Positions 19,852-29,378 of a stretch of DNA of 64,000 nucleotides are shown piece by piece. The notes below the pieces were generated by a model. It searched no databases. It saw only the letters and a program-made list of their open reading frames with translations, and was not told where the DNA came from. The number at the start of each line of letters is the position of its first letter. Position 1 is the first letter of the stretch. The translations under genes and the position numbers were made by a program. Source of the DNA: Prevotellaceae bacterium (GTDB lineage: Bacteria > Bacteroidota > Bacteroidia > Bacteroidales > Bacteroidaceae). Location: contig JAQYET010000033.1 of assembly GCA_028723525.1 (NCBI GenBank), forward strand, positions 150,098 to 214,097, written 5' to 3'.

Positions 19852-21228
19852 CTAATCCACGGGGATATCCTTGTTGACGTTCCTGCACCCAATCAAGGCA
19901 TAGTAGAACATGTATGCCATGCCTGCGAGCGGTACGAAATAGGAAATCATATACCCAGCCTTGTCTGCGATGAAGTTCTGCAAGAGCGGCAAAACACCGC
20001 CACCCACGACCATCATCATGAATATTCCGCTTGCCTGTGCGGTGTATTTGCCCAGTCCCTCGGTGGCGAGGTTGAATATGGATGCCCACATCACGGAGGT
20101 GAATAGTCCGCAGAGAACGAGTAGCATCGCGCTAACCGGAACGGCAGTAATGGCAATGCCGCTACCCGTGAACAGCGGCATAGACACCGTGTTCTCCTTT
20201 GGTATGAATATGGCGGCAACGATTAGCAGCATGCCTATGCTCGTAGCGGTGAGCATCATAGCCCGACTCGATATGCGCCCGGCGATGAATCCGGCACAGA
20301 AACGTCCCACGAGCATCAGCAGCCAGTATGTTCCGGCAACGAAACCTCCCACTGCCGCTGCGTTGGCAAACATCGTTCCGGCTCCCTTTGTGGTGTCGGC
20401 GATGTAGAAGTTCAGCGTTCCGGGAATTCCTACCTCAACCCCAACATACACGAATATGGCTATGACACCGAGCATGCAATGGCGGAACGACAGCGGCGAA
20501 TGTTCGAACTTCGTCTCTGCAGTGGTTTTTCCTATTTCCGGGTTCTTGATAGGTATGAGCGTAAGAACGAGGAATGCTGCCGCGAATACTGCCATAGCGA
20601 TGAACAGTACAAGGTTGACACTTGCCATTTGGGTCAGGTCTGCCTCCGTTGCAACGCGCTTCACGCCGTCGGCTACGATTTCAATACGGTTCTTCACCAT
20701 GTCCACCGACACAACGTTACCTATGAGTGCGCCCACGAGCATTGGCGTAAGCGTTCCGGCAAGTGAGTTCAGCGTTCCGCCGATGAGGTTGAGTTGGTTT
20801 CCGCGGTTTCCGCCTCCGCCAAGCAGGTTTAGCATAGGATTGACCACGGTATTGAGCATACACACGGCAAATCCCGAAATGAACGCGCCGAGGAGATAGA
20901 TATAGAAGCCGGTCAAACCATGCGCCATGCCCGACAGATACTGCACGAGCACTCCGAAAAAGCCTACGGCAATGCCCGTGAGTGCCGTATTTTTATATCC
21001 CACTTTCATGAGCATCTTTCCGGCAGGGATGCCCATGAAGAGGTAGGCAAGGAAGTTCATGAAGTTTCCCATCATGCCGAGCAGGTTGCTGCCGCCTATC
21101 TCCGGCTGGTTTTTCCATACCACGCCGATTGGTGCTGCGAGGTTGGTCACAAACGCAATCATTGCATACAGAAACATCATCGTAATGATTGCGATGATGC
21201 TTCTGTTGTTGTTTTTAGTTTCAGACAT
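19852..21228 (-). CDS. Sugar MFS transporter, FucP/GluP-like
   Basis: A 458-residue inner membrane protein with about 12 hydrophobic segments, of the fucose/glucose/galactose:H+ symporter group. The N-terminal half has NFLAYLFMGIPAGKMLMKVG, the typical loop motif of this subfamily, and GAFISGFAVCMLNTVVNPML. The gene begins 35 bases after galM, so the pair probably forms an operon for uptake and mutarotation of glucose or galactose; that link favours a hexose over fucose as substrate. Confidence 0.88.
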   Translation of the reverse strand: MSETKNNNRSIIAIITMMFLYAMIAFVTNLAAPIGVVWKNQPEIGGSNLLGMMGNFMNFLAYLFMGIPAGKMLMKVGYKNTALTGIAVGFFGVLVQYLSGMAHGLTGFYIYLLGAFISGFAVCMLNTVVNPMLNLLGGGGNRGNQLNLIGGTLNSLAGTLTPMLVGALIGNVVSVDMVKNRIEIVADGVKRVATEADLTQMASVNLVLFIAMAVFAAAFLVLTLIPIKNPEIGKTTAETKFEHSPLSFRHCMLGVIAIFVYVGVEVGIPGTLNFYIADTTKGAGTMFANAAAVGGFVAGTYWLLMLVGRFCAGFIAGRISSRAMMLTATSIGMLLIVAAIFIPKENTVSMPLFTGSGIAITAVPVSAMLLVLCGLFTSVMWASIFNLATEGLGKYTAQASGIFMMMVVGGGVLPLLQNFIADKAGYMISYFVPLAGMAYMFYYALIGCRNVNKDIPVD

Positions 21229-21263
21229 TTCTATTTCTTTTCAGGTTGTTTCTTTTCAGATTT

Positions 21264-22355
21264 TTATTTCTCCACTCCGAAGCGGTATATAGTTTTCTGC
21301 TTATACTGCTGTCCGGGACGTATCACCACCGATGGGAAGTATGGACGGTTGGGCGAGTCGGGGAAATGCTGTGCCTCGAAGCATATTGCCGCACGGCGTG
21401 GTAACGTGACACCGCGCTGTCCTTTGTGCTCTCCCTCGGCGTTGTCGCTGTAAACCTGCAGTCCGGGTTCGGTGGTATAAACTTCCAGAGTGCGCCCGCT
21501 CTTCGGGTCTTTCGCCCTTGCAGCGAATGTGAGTTCGCCTTCCTCGCTTTTGTTTAGCACGAAACAGTGGTCGTAGCCGTTGCCGTTGCGTATCTGTTCG
21601 TTGTCGGCATCGATGTCTCTGCCTATCGGTTTAGCCTTTCGGAAGTCGAAAGGTGTGCCCTCAACCTTCAGTATCTCGCCTGTTGGAATACATGTGTTGT
21701 CGATTGGGAGGTAGAAATCGGCGTTTATCTCACACTCCAAGTCGTCTATCGTCGGTGTCTGCTCGGCAACTCCTGCGAGTGAGAAGAAAGCATGATGAGT
21801 GAGGTTCACGATAGTCTTCTTGTTCGTCGTAGCCATGTATCCGATTATAAGTTCGTTGGCATCGCTGAGGTTATACACCACGGTTGTTTTCATCTCGCCC
21901 GTAAATCCCTCCTCCATATAAGGAGAGGTGTAGTTCAACACCAGCGTGTTGTCGCTCATCCGGAACGCGTCCCACACATGTGCATGGAAGCCCTCCGGTC
22001 CGCCGTGCAGCGAGTGTTGTCCGGCGTTGGTTGCCAGTTGGTAGCATTTGCCGTTGAGTTGGAACCTTCCGTCCTTGATGCGATTGCCGTATCTGCCTAT
22101 CAGTGTGGATAGATATGGCTTCTCACCCCTCATGACATCCTTGATGTTATCGTACCCCTGCACCACGTTTGCGATGTTTCCGTCTTTGTCGGGCATCATC
22201 ACTGCCAGCAGTGCTCCGCCGTAGTTGGTTATGGCAACTTCGCATCCGGTGCTGTTCTTCAGTATATACAAGTCGGTGTTCTTACCGTTTACCGTGGTCT
22301 GAAAGTCTGAGCGTTTCAGACCACACAATGGTTGTGTCTCGCTTTTCTTCATCAT
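21264..22355 (-). CDS. galM: Aldose 1-epimerase (galactose mutarotase)
   Basis: A 363-residue GalM-fold enzyme that interconverts alpha and beta anomers of hexoses. Typical segments are GRYGNRIKDGRFQLNGK, HSLHGGPEGFHAHVWDA with a conserved histidine, VNLTHHAFFSLAG and the catalytic glutamate in YTTEPGLQVYSDN. No signal peptide. A minus-strand TTACTTTG (22388-22395) lies just upstream. Starts at 22355 and 22352 (second Met) are both possible. It is the first gene before the hexose permease. Confidence 0.93.
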   Translation of the reverse strand: MMKKSETQPLCGLKRSDFQTTVNGKNTDLYILKNSTGCEVAITNYGGALLAVMMPDKDGNIANVVQGYDNIKDVMRGEKPYLSTLIGRYGNRIKDGRFQLNGKCYQLATNAGQHSLHGGPEGFHAHVWDAFRMSDNTLVLNYTSPYMEEGFTGEMKTTVVYNLSDANELIIGYMATTNKKTIVNLTHHAFFSLAGVAEQTPTIDDLECEINADFYLPIDNTCIPTGEILKVEGTPFDFRKAKPIGRDIDADNEQIRNGNGYDHCFVLNKSEEGELTFAARAKDPKSGRTLEVYTTEPGLQVYSDNAEGEHKGQRGVTLPRRAAICFEAQHFPDSPNRPYFPSVVIRPGQQYKQKTIYRFGVEK

Positions 22356-22570
22356 TTCAATAATTTGATGGTTAGTGAACTTATTTGCAAAGTAAGCAAA
22401 AAAAGTTGAGAATTACAAAAGAAAAGGCAAAAAAAACATCAAATAGATTTTCTCAATTCGTACCGCAGATACCTCCGGTGGGTATTTTATACTGATAAAT
22501 CCGCCGCACAGTCGTCTGGCAAATGCCGTGGGGAAAGGGTAGAGGGGGATAGAAAAAAAATGTTATTTGT

Positions 22571-22601
22571 TTTGTATTGTCCGTGATTTGAGTTACCTTT
22601 G
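22571..22601 (+). promoter_or_regulatory. Promoter of the glycyl-tRNA synthetase gene
   Basis: TTTG (22571-22574), 19-base spacer, TACCTTTG (22594-22601). The ATG follows 29 bases later. Confidence 0.85.
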
Positions 22602-22630
22602 CACAAATATTGTAATTTTTTCATAGGATT

Positions 22631-24178
22631 ATGGCACAAGAAGATGTTTTTAAGAAGATAGTGTCTCACTGCAAGGAATACGGCTTTGTGTTCCCCTCAA
22701 GTGAGATTTACGACGGTCTTGCCGCAGTTTATGACTACGGACAGAACGGTATTGAACTGAAAAACAATATCAAACAATACTGGTGGAAGTCGATGGTGCT
22801 GCTTCACGAGAACATCGTGGGCATTGACAGTGCCGTCTTCATGCACCCCACGATATGGAAAGCCAGTGGGCACGTGGATGCCTTCAACGACCCGCTTATT
22901 GACAACCGCGACTCGAAGAAACGCTATCGCGCCGATGTGCTCATAGAAGACCAGATAGGGAAATATGAGGAAAAAATAGCAAAGGAGGTGGCAAAGGCAG
23001 CAAAGAAGTTCGGCGACAGCTTTGACGAAAAGAAGTTCTGCGAGACCAATCCACGTGTGCTTGAGAACCAACGGAAGCGAAATGCACTGCAGGAGCGTTT
23101 TGCCAAGGCTATGGGAGCAATGGACTTGGAAGCTCTGAAGCAGATAATAATAGACGAGGGCATCGTGTGCCCCATATCGGGAACGAAGAACTGGACCGAC
23201 GTAAGGCAGTTTAACCTGATGTTCTCCACCGAAATGGGGGCATCGGCAGACAGTTCGATGAAGGTTTATCTACGCCCTGAAACGGCACAGGGAATATTCG
23301 TGAACTACCTGAATGTGCAGAAGACGGGTCGCATGAAGATACCTTTCGGCATTGCACAGATAGGCAAGGCGTTCCGCAATGAGATTGTTGCAAGGCAGTT
23401 TATATTCAGAATGCGCGAGTTTGAGCAAATGGAGATGCAGTTCTTCGTTAAGCCCGGCACCGAACTTGACTGGTTCCCTAAGTGGAGGGAAACACGAATG
23501 AAATGGCATCAGGCACTCGGGTTCGGGGCAGAAAACTACCGCTTCCACGACCATGAGAAACTTGCACACTACGCAAATGCTGCCACCGACATTGAGTTCC
23601 GCATGCCGTTCGGCTTCAAGGAGGTGGAAGGAATACACTCGCGAACCGACTTCGACCTGTCGCAACACGAGAAATTCTCCGGCAAACAGATAAAATACTT
23701 CGACCCGGCAACCAACGAGAGCTACGTGCCTTACGTGATAGAGACGTCTATCGGGGTTGACCGTATGTTCCTTTCAATAATGTGCCATGCCTATACCGAG
23801 GAGGAATTGGAGAACGGCGAGAGCCGGGTGGTGCTGAAACTCCCTGCTGCGTTGGCTCCCGTTAAACTCGCAGTGCTGCCTCTTGTGAAGAAAGACGGAC
23901 TGCCGGAAAAGGCTCGCGAGATAATCGACTCGCTGAAGTTCCACTTTAACTGCACATACGATGAGAAAGACACTATCGGCAAACGCTACCGCCGACAGGA
24001 TGCAATAGGTACGCCTTACTGCATAACCGTTGACTACGACACGCTGAAAGACAACTGCGTGACGCTGCGCAACCGCGACACTATGACGCAGGAGCGCGTG
24101 AGCATAAACAGCCTGAATGCCCTCATCGAGGACAAGGTGAGCATCGCTTCGCTGCTGAAGAAGTTGCAGCAGGCATGA
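22631..24178 (+). CDS. glyS: Glycine--tRNA ligase (single-chain, eukaryote/archaea type)
   Basis: A 515-residue class II synthetase of the alpha-2 type, unrelated to the alpha2-beta2 enzyme of most Gram-negative bacteria. The N-terminal catalytic region starts with VFPSSEIYDGLAAVYDYG; motif 2 is around FRNEIVARQFIFRMREFEQ, and motif 3 around YVIETSIGVDRMFLS. The anticodon-binding domain covers the last 120 residues from LAPVKLAVLPL. Charges tRNA-Gly in the cytoplasm. The FKBP lipoprotein gene follows 40 bases later and may be co-transcribed. Confidence 0.96.
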   Translation: MAQEDVFKKIVSHCKEYGFVFPSSEIYDGLAAVYDYGQNGIELKNNIKQYWWKSMVLLHENIVGIDSAVFMHPTIWKASGHVDAFNDPLIDNRDSKKRYRADVLIEDQIGKYEEKIAKEVAKAAKKFGDSFDEKKFCETNPRVLENQRKRNALQERFAKAMGAMDLEALKQIIIDEGIVCPISGTKNWTDVRQFNLMFSTEMGASADSSMKVYLRPETAQGIFVNYLNVQKTGRMKIPFGIAQIGKAFRNEIVARQFIFRMREFEQMEMQFFVKPGTELDWFPKWRETRMKWHQALGFGAENYRFHDHEKLAHYANAATDIEFRMPFGFKEVEGIHSRTDFDLSQHEKFSGKQIKYFDPATNESYVPYVIETSIGVDRMFLSIMCHAYTEEELENGESRVVLKLPAALAPVKLAVLPLVKKDGLPEKAREIIDSLKFHFNCTYDEKDTIGKRYRRQDAIGTPYCITVDYDTLKDNCVTLRNRDTMTQERVSINSLNALIEDKVSIASLLKKLQQA

Positions 24179-24218
24179 CACCTTTCTGACATTGCGAAAC
24201 TTAAATAAACGAAACATA

Positions 24219-24800
24219 ATGAGAAAAGAAAAGACCTTTGCACTGCTCGTGGCATTGTTTTCGCTGTGCCTCTTCTCGTGCAGTGAGGACGATGGGGGAA
24301 ACGATGAGTTCGGAAACTGGAAGGAACGCAACGAAACATACTTCAAAAAACTGTATGAAACGGCGAAGAGTTCAGGCAACGCGAAGTGGAGGACATACAG
24401 GTCGTGGTCGCTGCAAGACGCTGCGGCAACTGCGGCAGACGACCATATCGTGGTTGAGGTGCTTGCAGAAGGAGTCGGAACAGGCTCGCCTCTCTTCACC
24501 GACAGCGTGAAATTGCACTATCGTGGCAACCTCATGCCAACGGTGTCTTACCCTGACGGATTGCAGTTCGACTCCTCGTGGCTCGGCGAATACAACCTCT
24601 CCACCATGTTTCCGGTAAAAGCAGTTACCGGCGGATTTATCAACGGCTTCACTACAGCACTGATGCAGATGCACACCGGCGACCGTTGGCGTATCTATAT
24701 CCCCTCCGCTCTCGCTTATTCCGGTGACAAGAACAAGGGCGTGATACTTCCATACAGCACCCTCGTGTTCGATGTCACGCTTGTGGATTATTGGCACTAA
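24219..24800 (+). CDS. FKBP-type peptidyl-prolyl cis-trans isomerase, lipoprotein
   Basis: A 193-residue protein beginning with a lipoprotein signal (MRKEKTFALLVALFSLCLFS, then Cys), so it should be lipid-anchored in the periplasm. The C-terminal 110 residues have the FKBP fold: DSVKLHYRGNL, LQFDSSW, VTGGFINGFTTALMQMHTGD and IYIPSALAYS with the final TLVFDVTLVD strand. It would help fold periplasmic or outer membrane proteins. The start at 24219 is preferred over 24192 because the signal peptide begins there. It follows glyS closely and ends at a strong terminator. Confidence 0.9.
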   Translation: MRKEKTFALLVALFSLCLFSCSEDDGGNDEFGNWKERNETYFKKLYETAKSSGNAKWRTYRSWSLQDAAATAADDHIVVEVLAEGVGTGSPLFTDSVKLHYRGNLMPTVSYPDGLQFDSSWLGEYNLSTMFPVKAVTGGFINGFTTALMQMHTGDRWRIYIPSALAYSGDKNKGVILPYSTLVFDVTLVDYWH

Positions 24801-24824
24801 TCCCCCATAACGCAATAAATCATT

Positions 24825-24858
24825 TCCTGCCTTTTGAACAAAAAAGGCAGGATTTTTT
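24825..24858 (+). terminator. Terminator after the FKBP lipoprotein gene
   Basis: An 11-bp stem, TCCTGCCTTTT with AAAAGGCAGGA, followed by six T. Confidence 0.9.
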
Positions 24859-25106
24859 GTAAAATTACGTGCGTATTTTGGGTTTTTGAATGAAAAGTCG
24901 CCACGTTATGTCCTGTCGTATCTGTGAAAAACGAAATAAAAATTACTGTTTTTTAGTCAAATCAAGCATAATCAATTTAGTCATATAACATAGGTTAATA
25001 CTAAAAAAACATAGTTGTGTGCGAACACATGGTTGATATAAGTCAATAAAAGTGGCAGAAATTCACTCTTATGTCACTTTGTTGTTGCTGTGAATTGAAA
25101 CATTAC

Positions 25107-25114
25107 TAACTTTG
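25107..25114 (+). promoter_or_regulatory. -7 element upstream of the candidate small RNA
   Basis: TAACTTTG in a 650-base non-coding region; no protein start follows it within a plausible distance. A TTTG at 25078-25081 is a poorly spaced -33 candidate (25 bases). Confidence 0.45.
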
Positions 25115-25120
25115 CATCGG

Positions 25121-25401
25121 AATTAAGAACATGTAATTTACGAATGGTTTTTTAGTATTTAAGGTATAAAGATTTAGGTTAGTTAATAGGAAAAAGTAGG
25201 TTGATTGTTTAGGTAAAAAAGATTGTAATGCCGATGGGTGGCGGTTTTAAGGTAATAATAGAGGATTGTATAAGGGATAACACAATGCCCGCGAGGGTAG
25301 CCATTCGGTTTTAAAACGAAAGGAAGATACATATAAGGGATTATCTGGAATGTATTGAAACGAGCGAATTCTTCAAGAAAGAAGTCGCCCGTTATTTTTT
25401 T
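25121..25401 (+). ncRNA. Candidate small RNA in a 650-base gene-free region
   Basis: I do not recognise the family. The region starts just after a TAACTTTG promoter element (25107-25114) and ends in a 13-bp stem with two mismatches (25359-25393, AACGAGCGAATTC with GAAGTCGCCCGTT) followed by a T-run, so a transcript of about 280 bases is possible. Inside it are two related segments (TGCCGATGGGTGGC and TGCCCGCGAGGGTAGCC, each followed by GGTTTTAA) and a small hairpin TTCGGTTTTAAAACGAA. There is no convincing protein frame. The MATE gene downstream has its own promoter at 25471-25501, so this is not needed as its leader. I saw no hallmark of tmRNA or RNase P RNA. Confidence 0.4.
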
Positions 25402-25470
25402 ATACACTGAATAAGACATGTTATTAAATGGTTTTGATGTAGTGAGAAAGAAAAAAACAACGCTCCTTTC

Positions 25471-25501
25471 TTTGTCGTTCAAGCGAAAAGTAGTAACTTC
25501 G
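25471..25501 (+). promoter_or_regulatory. Promoter of the MATE transporter gene
   Basis: TTTG (25471-25474), 19-base spacer, TAACTTCG (25494-25501), a one-base variant of the -7 consensus. The first ATG lies 15 bases downstream. Confidence 0.7.
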
Positions 25502-25515
25502 CGGTTTAAAAACAG

Positions 25516-26895
25516 ATGCCGATGTTTTCGATGAAGAATAGCGATGCACTGCTTGAGATGATACGCAACAAGCAGCAAATGACTGCCGGTCAGAAGATGA
25601 GTCTGATTGTATGGCTCAGCGTGCCCGGTATTCTGGCGCAGATAACCTCGGTGCTGATGTTCTACATCGATGCCGCAATGGTGGGTCATCTCGGTGCAAA
25701 GGAGTCGGCGAGTATAGGTCTTGTGGAGTCATCGACGTGGCTTTTCGGTAGTGTGACCAATGCTGCCGCAATGGGTTTTGCCGTTCAGGTGGCCCATTTC
25801 ATTGGTGCCGGCGACTTCGTAAAGGCGCGCGATGTGTTCCGTCATGCCATTGTCTGCACGCTTATATTCGGTTTGTTGATTGGCGTTGCAGGTGTAATAA
25901 TCAGCGGAAGCCTACCTTATTGGCTCGGCGGAAGCGAAGAGATTGCGGGCGATGCCACGATATATTTCAGGGTATTCATGTTCATAATGCCCTTCTTTCA
26001 GTTGTCATCACTATCGGGAGCAATGCTTAAAAGTTCGGGCGATATGCGTGTTCCGAGCATTATGAGCATACTGATGTGTGTTTTGGACGTGGTTTTCAAT
26101 TATATTTTTATTTTCATATTCCACCTCGGAGTGCTCGGTGCCGCGATAGGAACGGCAATCTCCATAATCGTTGGAGGACTCGGGCAGGCTTATTTTGCGG
26201 TATTCCGTAACAAACTGTTGTCGCTCCGTCTTGACCGTCACCGTTTTGTTTGGAACGGCGATTACGTGCGCAACGCACTGAAAATATCATCCCCGATGGC
26301 TGCGCAGTCAATGCTTATGGGTGGGGCACAGATTGTTAGTACGATAATCGTTGCCCCTCTCGGCATGTTCGCCATTGCCGCAAACTCGTTTGCTGTGACT
26401 GCAGAGAGCCTTTGTTACATGCCCGGTTACGGCATTGGTGAGGCTGCCACAACGCTCGTTGGGCAGAGCATCGGTGCCGGTCAGCGCGCTCTCACCAAGT
26501 CGTTTGCCCGAATGACAATCATGCTCGGCATGGGCGTAATGGCGTTTATGGGCATAGTGATGTATGTTTTTGCTCCGGAGATGATTGGTTTCCTGTCTCC
26601 TGTTGAAGACATACGCTCGCTCGGCATAACCGTTCTGCGCATAGAAGCCTTTGCCGAGCCGTTCTTTGCTGCGTCAATAGTGGGCTACAGCATCTGCGTA
26701 GGTGCCGGCGACACGCTGCGTCCGGCATTGATGAACCTTGTCTCCATGTGGTTAGTAAGGCTTACCCTTGCCGCCATGCTCGCCCCTCGCTACGGTTTGC
26801 CCGGCGTTTGGTTTGCAATGGCGGTGGAACTCACATTCCGCGGCACGATATTCCTCATCAGGATATATCGCGGAAAGTGGATGAAAAAGTTTTAG
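25516..26895 (+). CDS. MATE family efflux transporter
   Basis: A 459-residue inner membrane protein with about 12 transmembrane segments, of the multidrug and toxin extrusion family (NorM/DinF side), which exports cationic compounds using Na+ or H+ gradients. Typical segments are VPGILAQITSVLMFYIDAAM, MVGHLGAKESASIGLVES and, in the second half, GYGIGEAATTLVGQSIGAG. Three in-frame Met codons (25516, 25522, 25531) could start it; the nearby promoter leaves only a short leader for the first. It ends four bases before the end of convergent cmk. Confidence 0.93.
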   Translation: MPMFSMKNSDALLEMIRNKQQMTAGQKMSLIVWLSVPGILAQITSVLMFYIDAAMVGHLGAKESASIGLVESSTWLFGSVTNAAAMGFAVQVAHFIGAGDFVKARDVFRHAIVCTLIFGLLIGVAGVIISGSLPYWLGGSEEIAGDATIYFRVFMFIMPFFQLSSLSGAMLKSSGDMRVPSIMSILMCVLDVVFNYIFIFIFHLGVLGAAIGTAISIIVGGLGQAYFAVFRNKLLSLRLDRHRFVWNGDYVRNALKISSPMAAQSMLMGGAQIVSTIIVAPLGMFAIAANSFAVTAESLCYMPGYGIGEAATTLVGQSIGAGQRALTKSFARMTIMLGMGVMAFMGIVMYVFAPEMIGFLSPVEDIRSLGITVLRIEAFAEPFFAASIVGYSICVGAGDTLRPALMNLVSMWLVRLTLAAMLAPRYGLPGVWFAMAVELTFRGTIFLIRIYRGKWMKKF

Positions 26896-26899
26896 CGCA

Positions 26900-27598
26900 T
26901 CACCTTCCGGCTCGCTCCAAGTATTTTTCCATAAGCCACTTGTTCTGCTCCGCAATGGTCATACGGCTGTTGTCGAGCACCAACGCATCGTCTGCCTTGC
27001 GCAGTGGCGACACCTCCCGGTGGCTGTCGAGGTAGTCGCGCCGCTGCACATTGTCAAGAATTTCGGCATAGTCGGCTTCCTCTCCTTTCGCTTTCAGTTC
27101 GTCGTATCGACGCTGTGCGCGCACTTCCGGTGAGGCAGTGACGAAGATTTTCAGCTCGGCATCGGGAAAAACAACAGTTCCGATGTCGCGCCCGTCCATA
27201 ACGATACCTTTTTCCAAACCCATCCGTTGCTGTTGTGCCACGAGAGCCTCGCGTACGAACGGCAGTGCCGAGACTGTGCTTACCCGGCTCGACACCTGCA
27301 TCGTGCGTATCTCGTTCTCCACGAGCACGCCGTTGAGATAAGTGTCAGGTCTGCCCGTCTTTTCGTTAAAGGCAAACGATATTTCCACTTCCTTCATCCT
27401 CGCATGCAGCGATTCGGAGTCTATTTCGCCGTCGGGAGTAAACAGGTTGTTGCGCAAGGCGAAGAGCGTAACGGCACGATACATCGCCCCGGTGTCAACA
27501 TACACATACCCGATGGCGCGTGCAAGGTCTTTCGCCATTGTCGATTTACCGCACGACGAATGCCCGTCAATGGCTATAGTAATTTTCTTCATAGACAT
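26900..27598 (-). CDS. cmk: Cytidylate kinase
   Basis: A 232-residue P-loop kinase that phosphorylates CMP and dCMP. The Walker A motif is GHSSCGKST near residue 13, followed by the CMP-site [16 protein letters not shown], the family motif [19 protein letters not shown] and the LID segment [14 protein letters not shown]. The start may be at 27598 (MSMKK) or 27592 (MKKIT). A minus-strand TACCTTTG at 27610-27617 sits just upstream, leaving a short leader and favouring 27592. Its own promoter separates it from the ttcA-like gene. Confidence 0.95.
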   Translation of the reverse strand: MSMKKITIAIDGHSSCGKSTMAKDLARAIGYVYVDTGAMYRAVTLFALRNNLFTPDGEIDSESLHARMKEVEISFAFNEKTGRPDTYLNGVLVENEIRTMQVSSRVSTVSALPFVREALVAQQQRMGLEKGIVMDGRDIGTVVFPDAELKIFVTASPEVRAQRRYDELKAKGEEADYAEILDNVQRRDYLDSHREVSPLRKADDALVLDNSRMTIAEQNKWLMEKYLERAGR

Positions 27599-27729
27599 AG
27601 TGTTTCATGCAAAGGTAGTGAAAAACACCCGTACTGCAAAATTATTTCTTCATGAAACACCATACATGATGAGGCAGATTGCTGTTCGGATGTTATGTTA
27701 TTTGTCGTTACTCGTTATTTAACAACAGA

Positions 27730-28434
27730 TTATAATCCCAGCGCACGGAATATTGAATAGTTGAACTCGGGGTTCATTTCGTCAAGTCGTGCCACGATTT
27801 CTTTCATGTCGTGGCGGTGCGATGCGTCTTCGTAAGGGCAGTTTTTCACCTGTTTCCTGAAACCTTCTGCCTCTGCGAATGTCAGCACATCGTGTTCGCG
27901 GATTAGGCACAGAGGGCGTATCAGTGTCATAGGGAACCGCTCCATTTTCATCATTGGTTTCATTGTGGAGAAACGACCTTGAAAAGTGAGGTTCATGATA
28001 GCCGTCTGCATGATGTCGTCTTTGTTGTGCCCCAACGCTATCTTGTTGCATCCCAGTTCTTTTGCCGTGGCAAAGAGCATCTTGCGGCGGTTCCACGAGC
28101 ACAGAAAACAATGCGTGTGACGCCTGTCGGTACTCTCATCGAAGGAGGTTTCAAGCACGTGCAGCCTAACGCCTTGCGACCGGGCGAAATCGTGCAGATA
28201 GTTTTCATCGCACTGATAAGGGATGTTTCTCATCTTCACGAAAGCCGCTTCCACCTCGAAACGCGGTTTGAATATGCGCACCCTGCGAGCCATCATCCGC
28301 AGCAGTGTCATAGAGTCCTTACCTCCCGAGAGTGCTATGAGAATACGGTCGCCGTCTGCAATCAGCGCGTAACGTTTCAATGCGTCGTTGAAAAGGCGGT
28401 AGAGCCGTTCTTCTGTGATTTCTTCTTTACCCAT
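27730..28434 (-). CDS. TtcA-like tRNA 2-thiolation protein (PP-loop ATPase)
   Basis: A 234-residue adenine-nucleotide alpha hydrolase. The PP-loop SGGKDS is at residues 36-41 and the Fe-S/thiolation CxxC is Cys109/Cys112 in HCFLCSWNRR. GHNKDDIMQTAIMNLTFQGR matches the TtcA pattern, so it probably makes 2-thiocytidine at tRNA position 32. It is shorter than E. coli TtcA (about 310 residues), and other TtcA/TilS-type substrates cannot be excluded. It begins 18 bases after a HAD phosphatase gene, so the two are likely co-transcribed. Confidence 0.85.
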   Translation of the reverse strand: MGKEEITEERLYRLFNDALKRYALIADGDRILIALSGGKDSMTLLRMMARRVRIFKPRFEVEAAFVKMRNIPYQCDENYLHDFARSQGVRLHVLETSFDESTDRRHTHCFLCSWNRRKMLFATAKELGCNKIALGHNKDDIMQTAIMNLTFQGRFSTMKPMMKMERFPMTLIRPLCLIREHDVLTFAEAEGFRKQVKNCPYEDASHRHDMKEIVARLDEMNPEFNYSIFRALGL

Positions 28435-28452
28435 GCTTAGCTCCCCGCTTTT

Positions 28453-29112
28453 TCAGCAAAGTTCAAGAAGTTTGCTGAAGTCGTCAATGATATATTCTGC
28501 GTTCACTGTCTCCAAATCCTCGCGTTTTCCGTTGCCGTAGGTCACACCGACTGCCTTAACTCCCGCATTGTGAGCCATGAGAATGTCGAAACTGGTGTCG
28601 CCCACTACGATACAGTCGTCCGGCAGCAGATTGTTTTCGGCTATAGTCTTGAGCACCGGTTCGGCATGCGGTTTGGCATTCGTAACGTTGTCGGCTGCAA
28701 CAATATATGTTATGATGTCATCCAAGTGCAGACTCTTCATATATCCGTTAAGAGTGTCGCTCGAACGGCTGCTCGCAATGGTGAGCATTGCACCGCGACG
28801 GTGGAGTTCGAGCAGCGTCTCTCTTACCTTAGGGAACAGTGGAACAGCACCGGGAGTGTTGTTTTGGTCGAACAGCCGGCGGTATGTTTCCGCGCACCTT
28901 TCGCCCATATCGTCGTCAACCACCGTGCTGTCGAAGTCTTTATAAAGTTCGGTGAATGTTTTCTTCAGCGGCAATCCTATCATCGCTGTGCACTGTTCGC
29001 GTGTGCGTTTTGGCAGTTGCAGTGCGTCGATTGTCTGCATCATTGTTTCCACAATGATGTTTGTGGTGTCGCCCAATGTGCCGTCGAAGTCGAGTATGAA
29101 TACGCGCATCAA
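28453..29112 (-). CDS. HAD-family hydrolase, phosphoglycolate-phosphatase-like
   Basis: A 219-residue HAD subfamily IA phosphatase. Motif I is LDFDGTLGDT near residue 8, motif II is TIASSRSS, motif III is the Lys in AKPHAEPV, and motif IV is VVGDTSFDILMAHNAG. A helical cap (residues 15-85) fits the Gph/PpaX group, but the substrate cannot be assigned. A minus-strand TACCTTTG (29172-29179) lies upstream. First gene before the ttcA-like gene. Confidence 0.85.
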   Translation of the reverse strand: MMRVFILDFDGTLGDTTNIIVETMMQTIDALQLPKRTREQCTAMIGLPLKKTFTELYKDFDSTVVDDDMGERCAETYRRLFDQNNTPGAVPLFPKVRETLLELHRRGAMLTIASSRSSDTLNGYMKSLHLDDIITYIVAADNVTNAKPHAEPVLKTIAENNLLPDDCIVVGDTSFDILMAHNAGVKAVGVTYGNGKREDLETVNAEYIIDDFSKLLELC

Positions 29113-29231
29113 TTTGAATGTTAAATGTTAAACGTTAAGTTATGGCAGGTCTCCCTCTGCAATAAGGATTGCAAAGGTAACAATTTATATGATAATTTGG
29201 TTTCATTATAATAAAAAATGCTTGAAAGTTT

Positions 29232-29260
29232 TTTGCTTTTGAGATTATTGTTTATATTTG
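29232..29260 (+). promoter_or_regulatory. Promoter of the rubredoxin gene
   Basis: TTTG (29232-29235), 17-base spacer, TATATTTG (29253-29260). It implies a 5' leader of about 110 bases before the rubredoxin ATG. Confidence 0.7.
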
Positions 29261-29378
29261 CAGTGAGAAATTCAATTAGGTGTTTATGGTGTGTCAGCAT
29301 AATGTTTGCATGGCGGTTCATCCGTAACTCCGACATTATTTACTAAAACAGTATTAACAATTTAAACAGTGAAACAAG

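Noticed and set aside
25183-25689. Minus-strand frame of 168 codons covering the gene-free region and the MATE start
   Set aside because: Half of it is antisense to the MATE N-terminus, the rest has AT-rich random composition, and no promoter points that way. The plus-strand features fit better.
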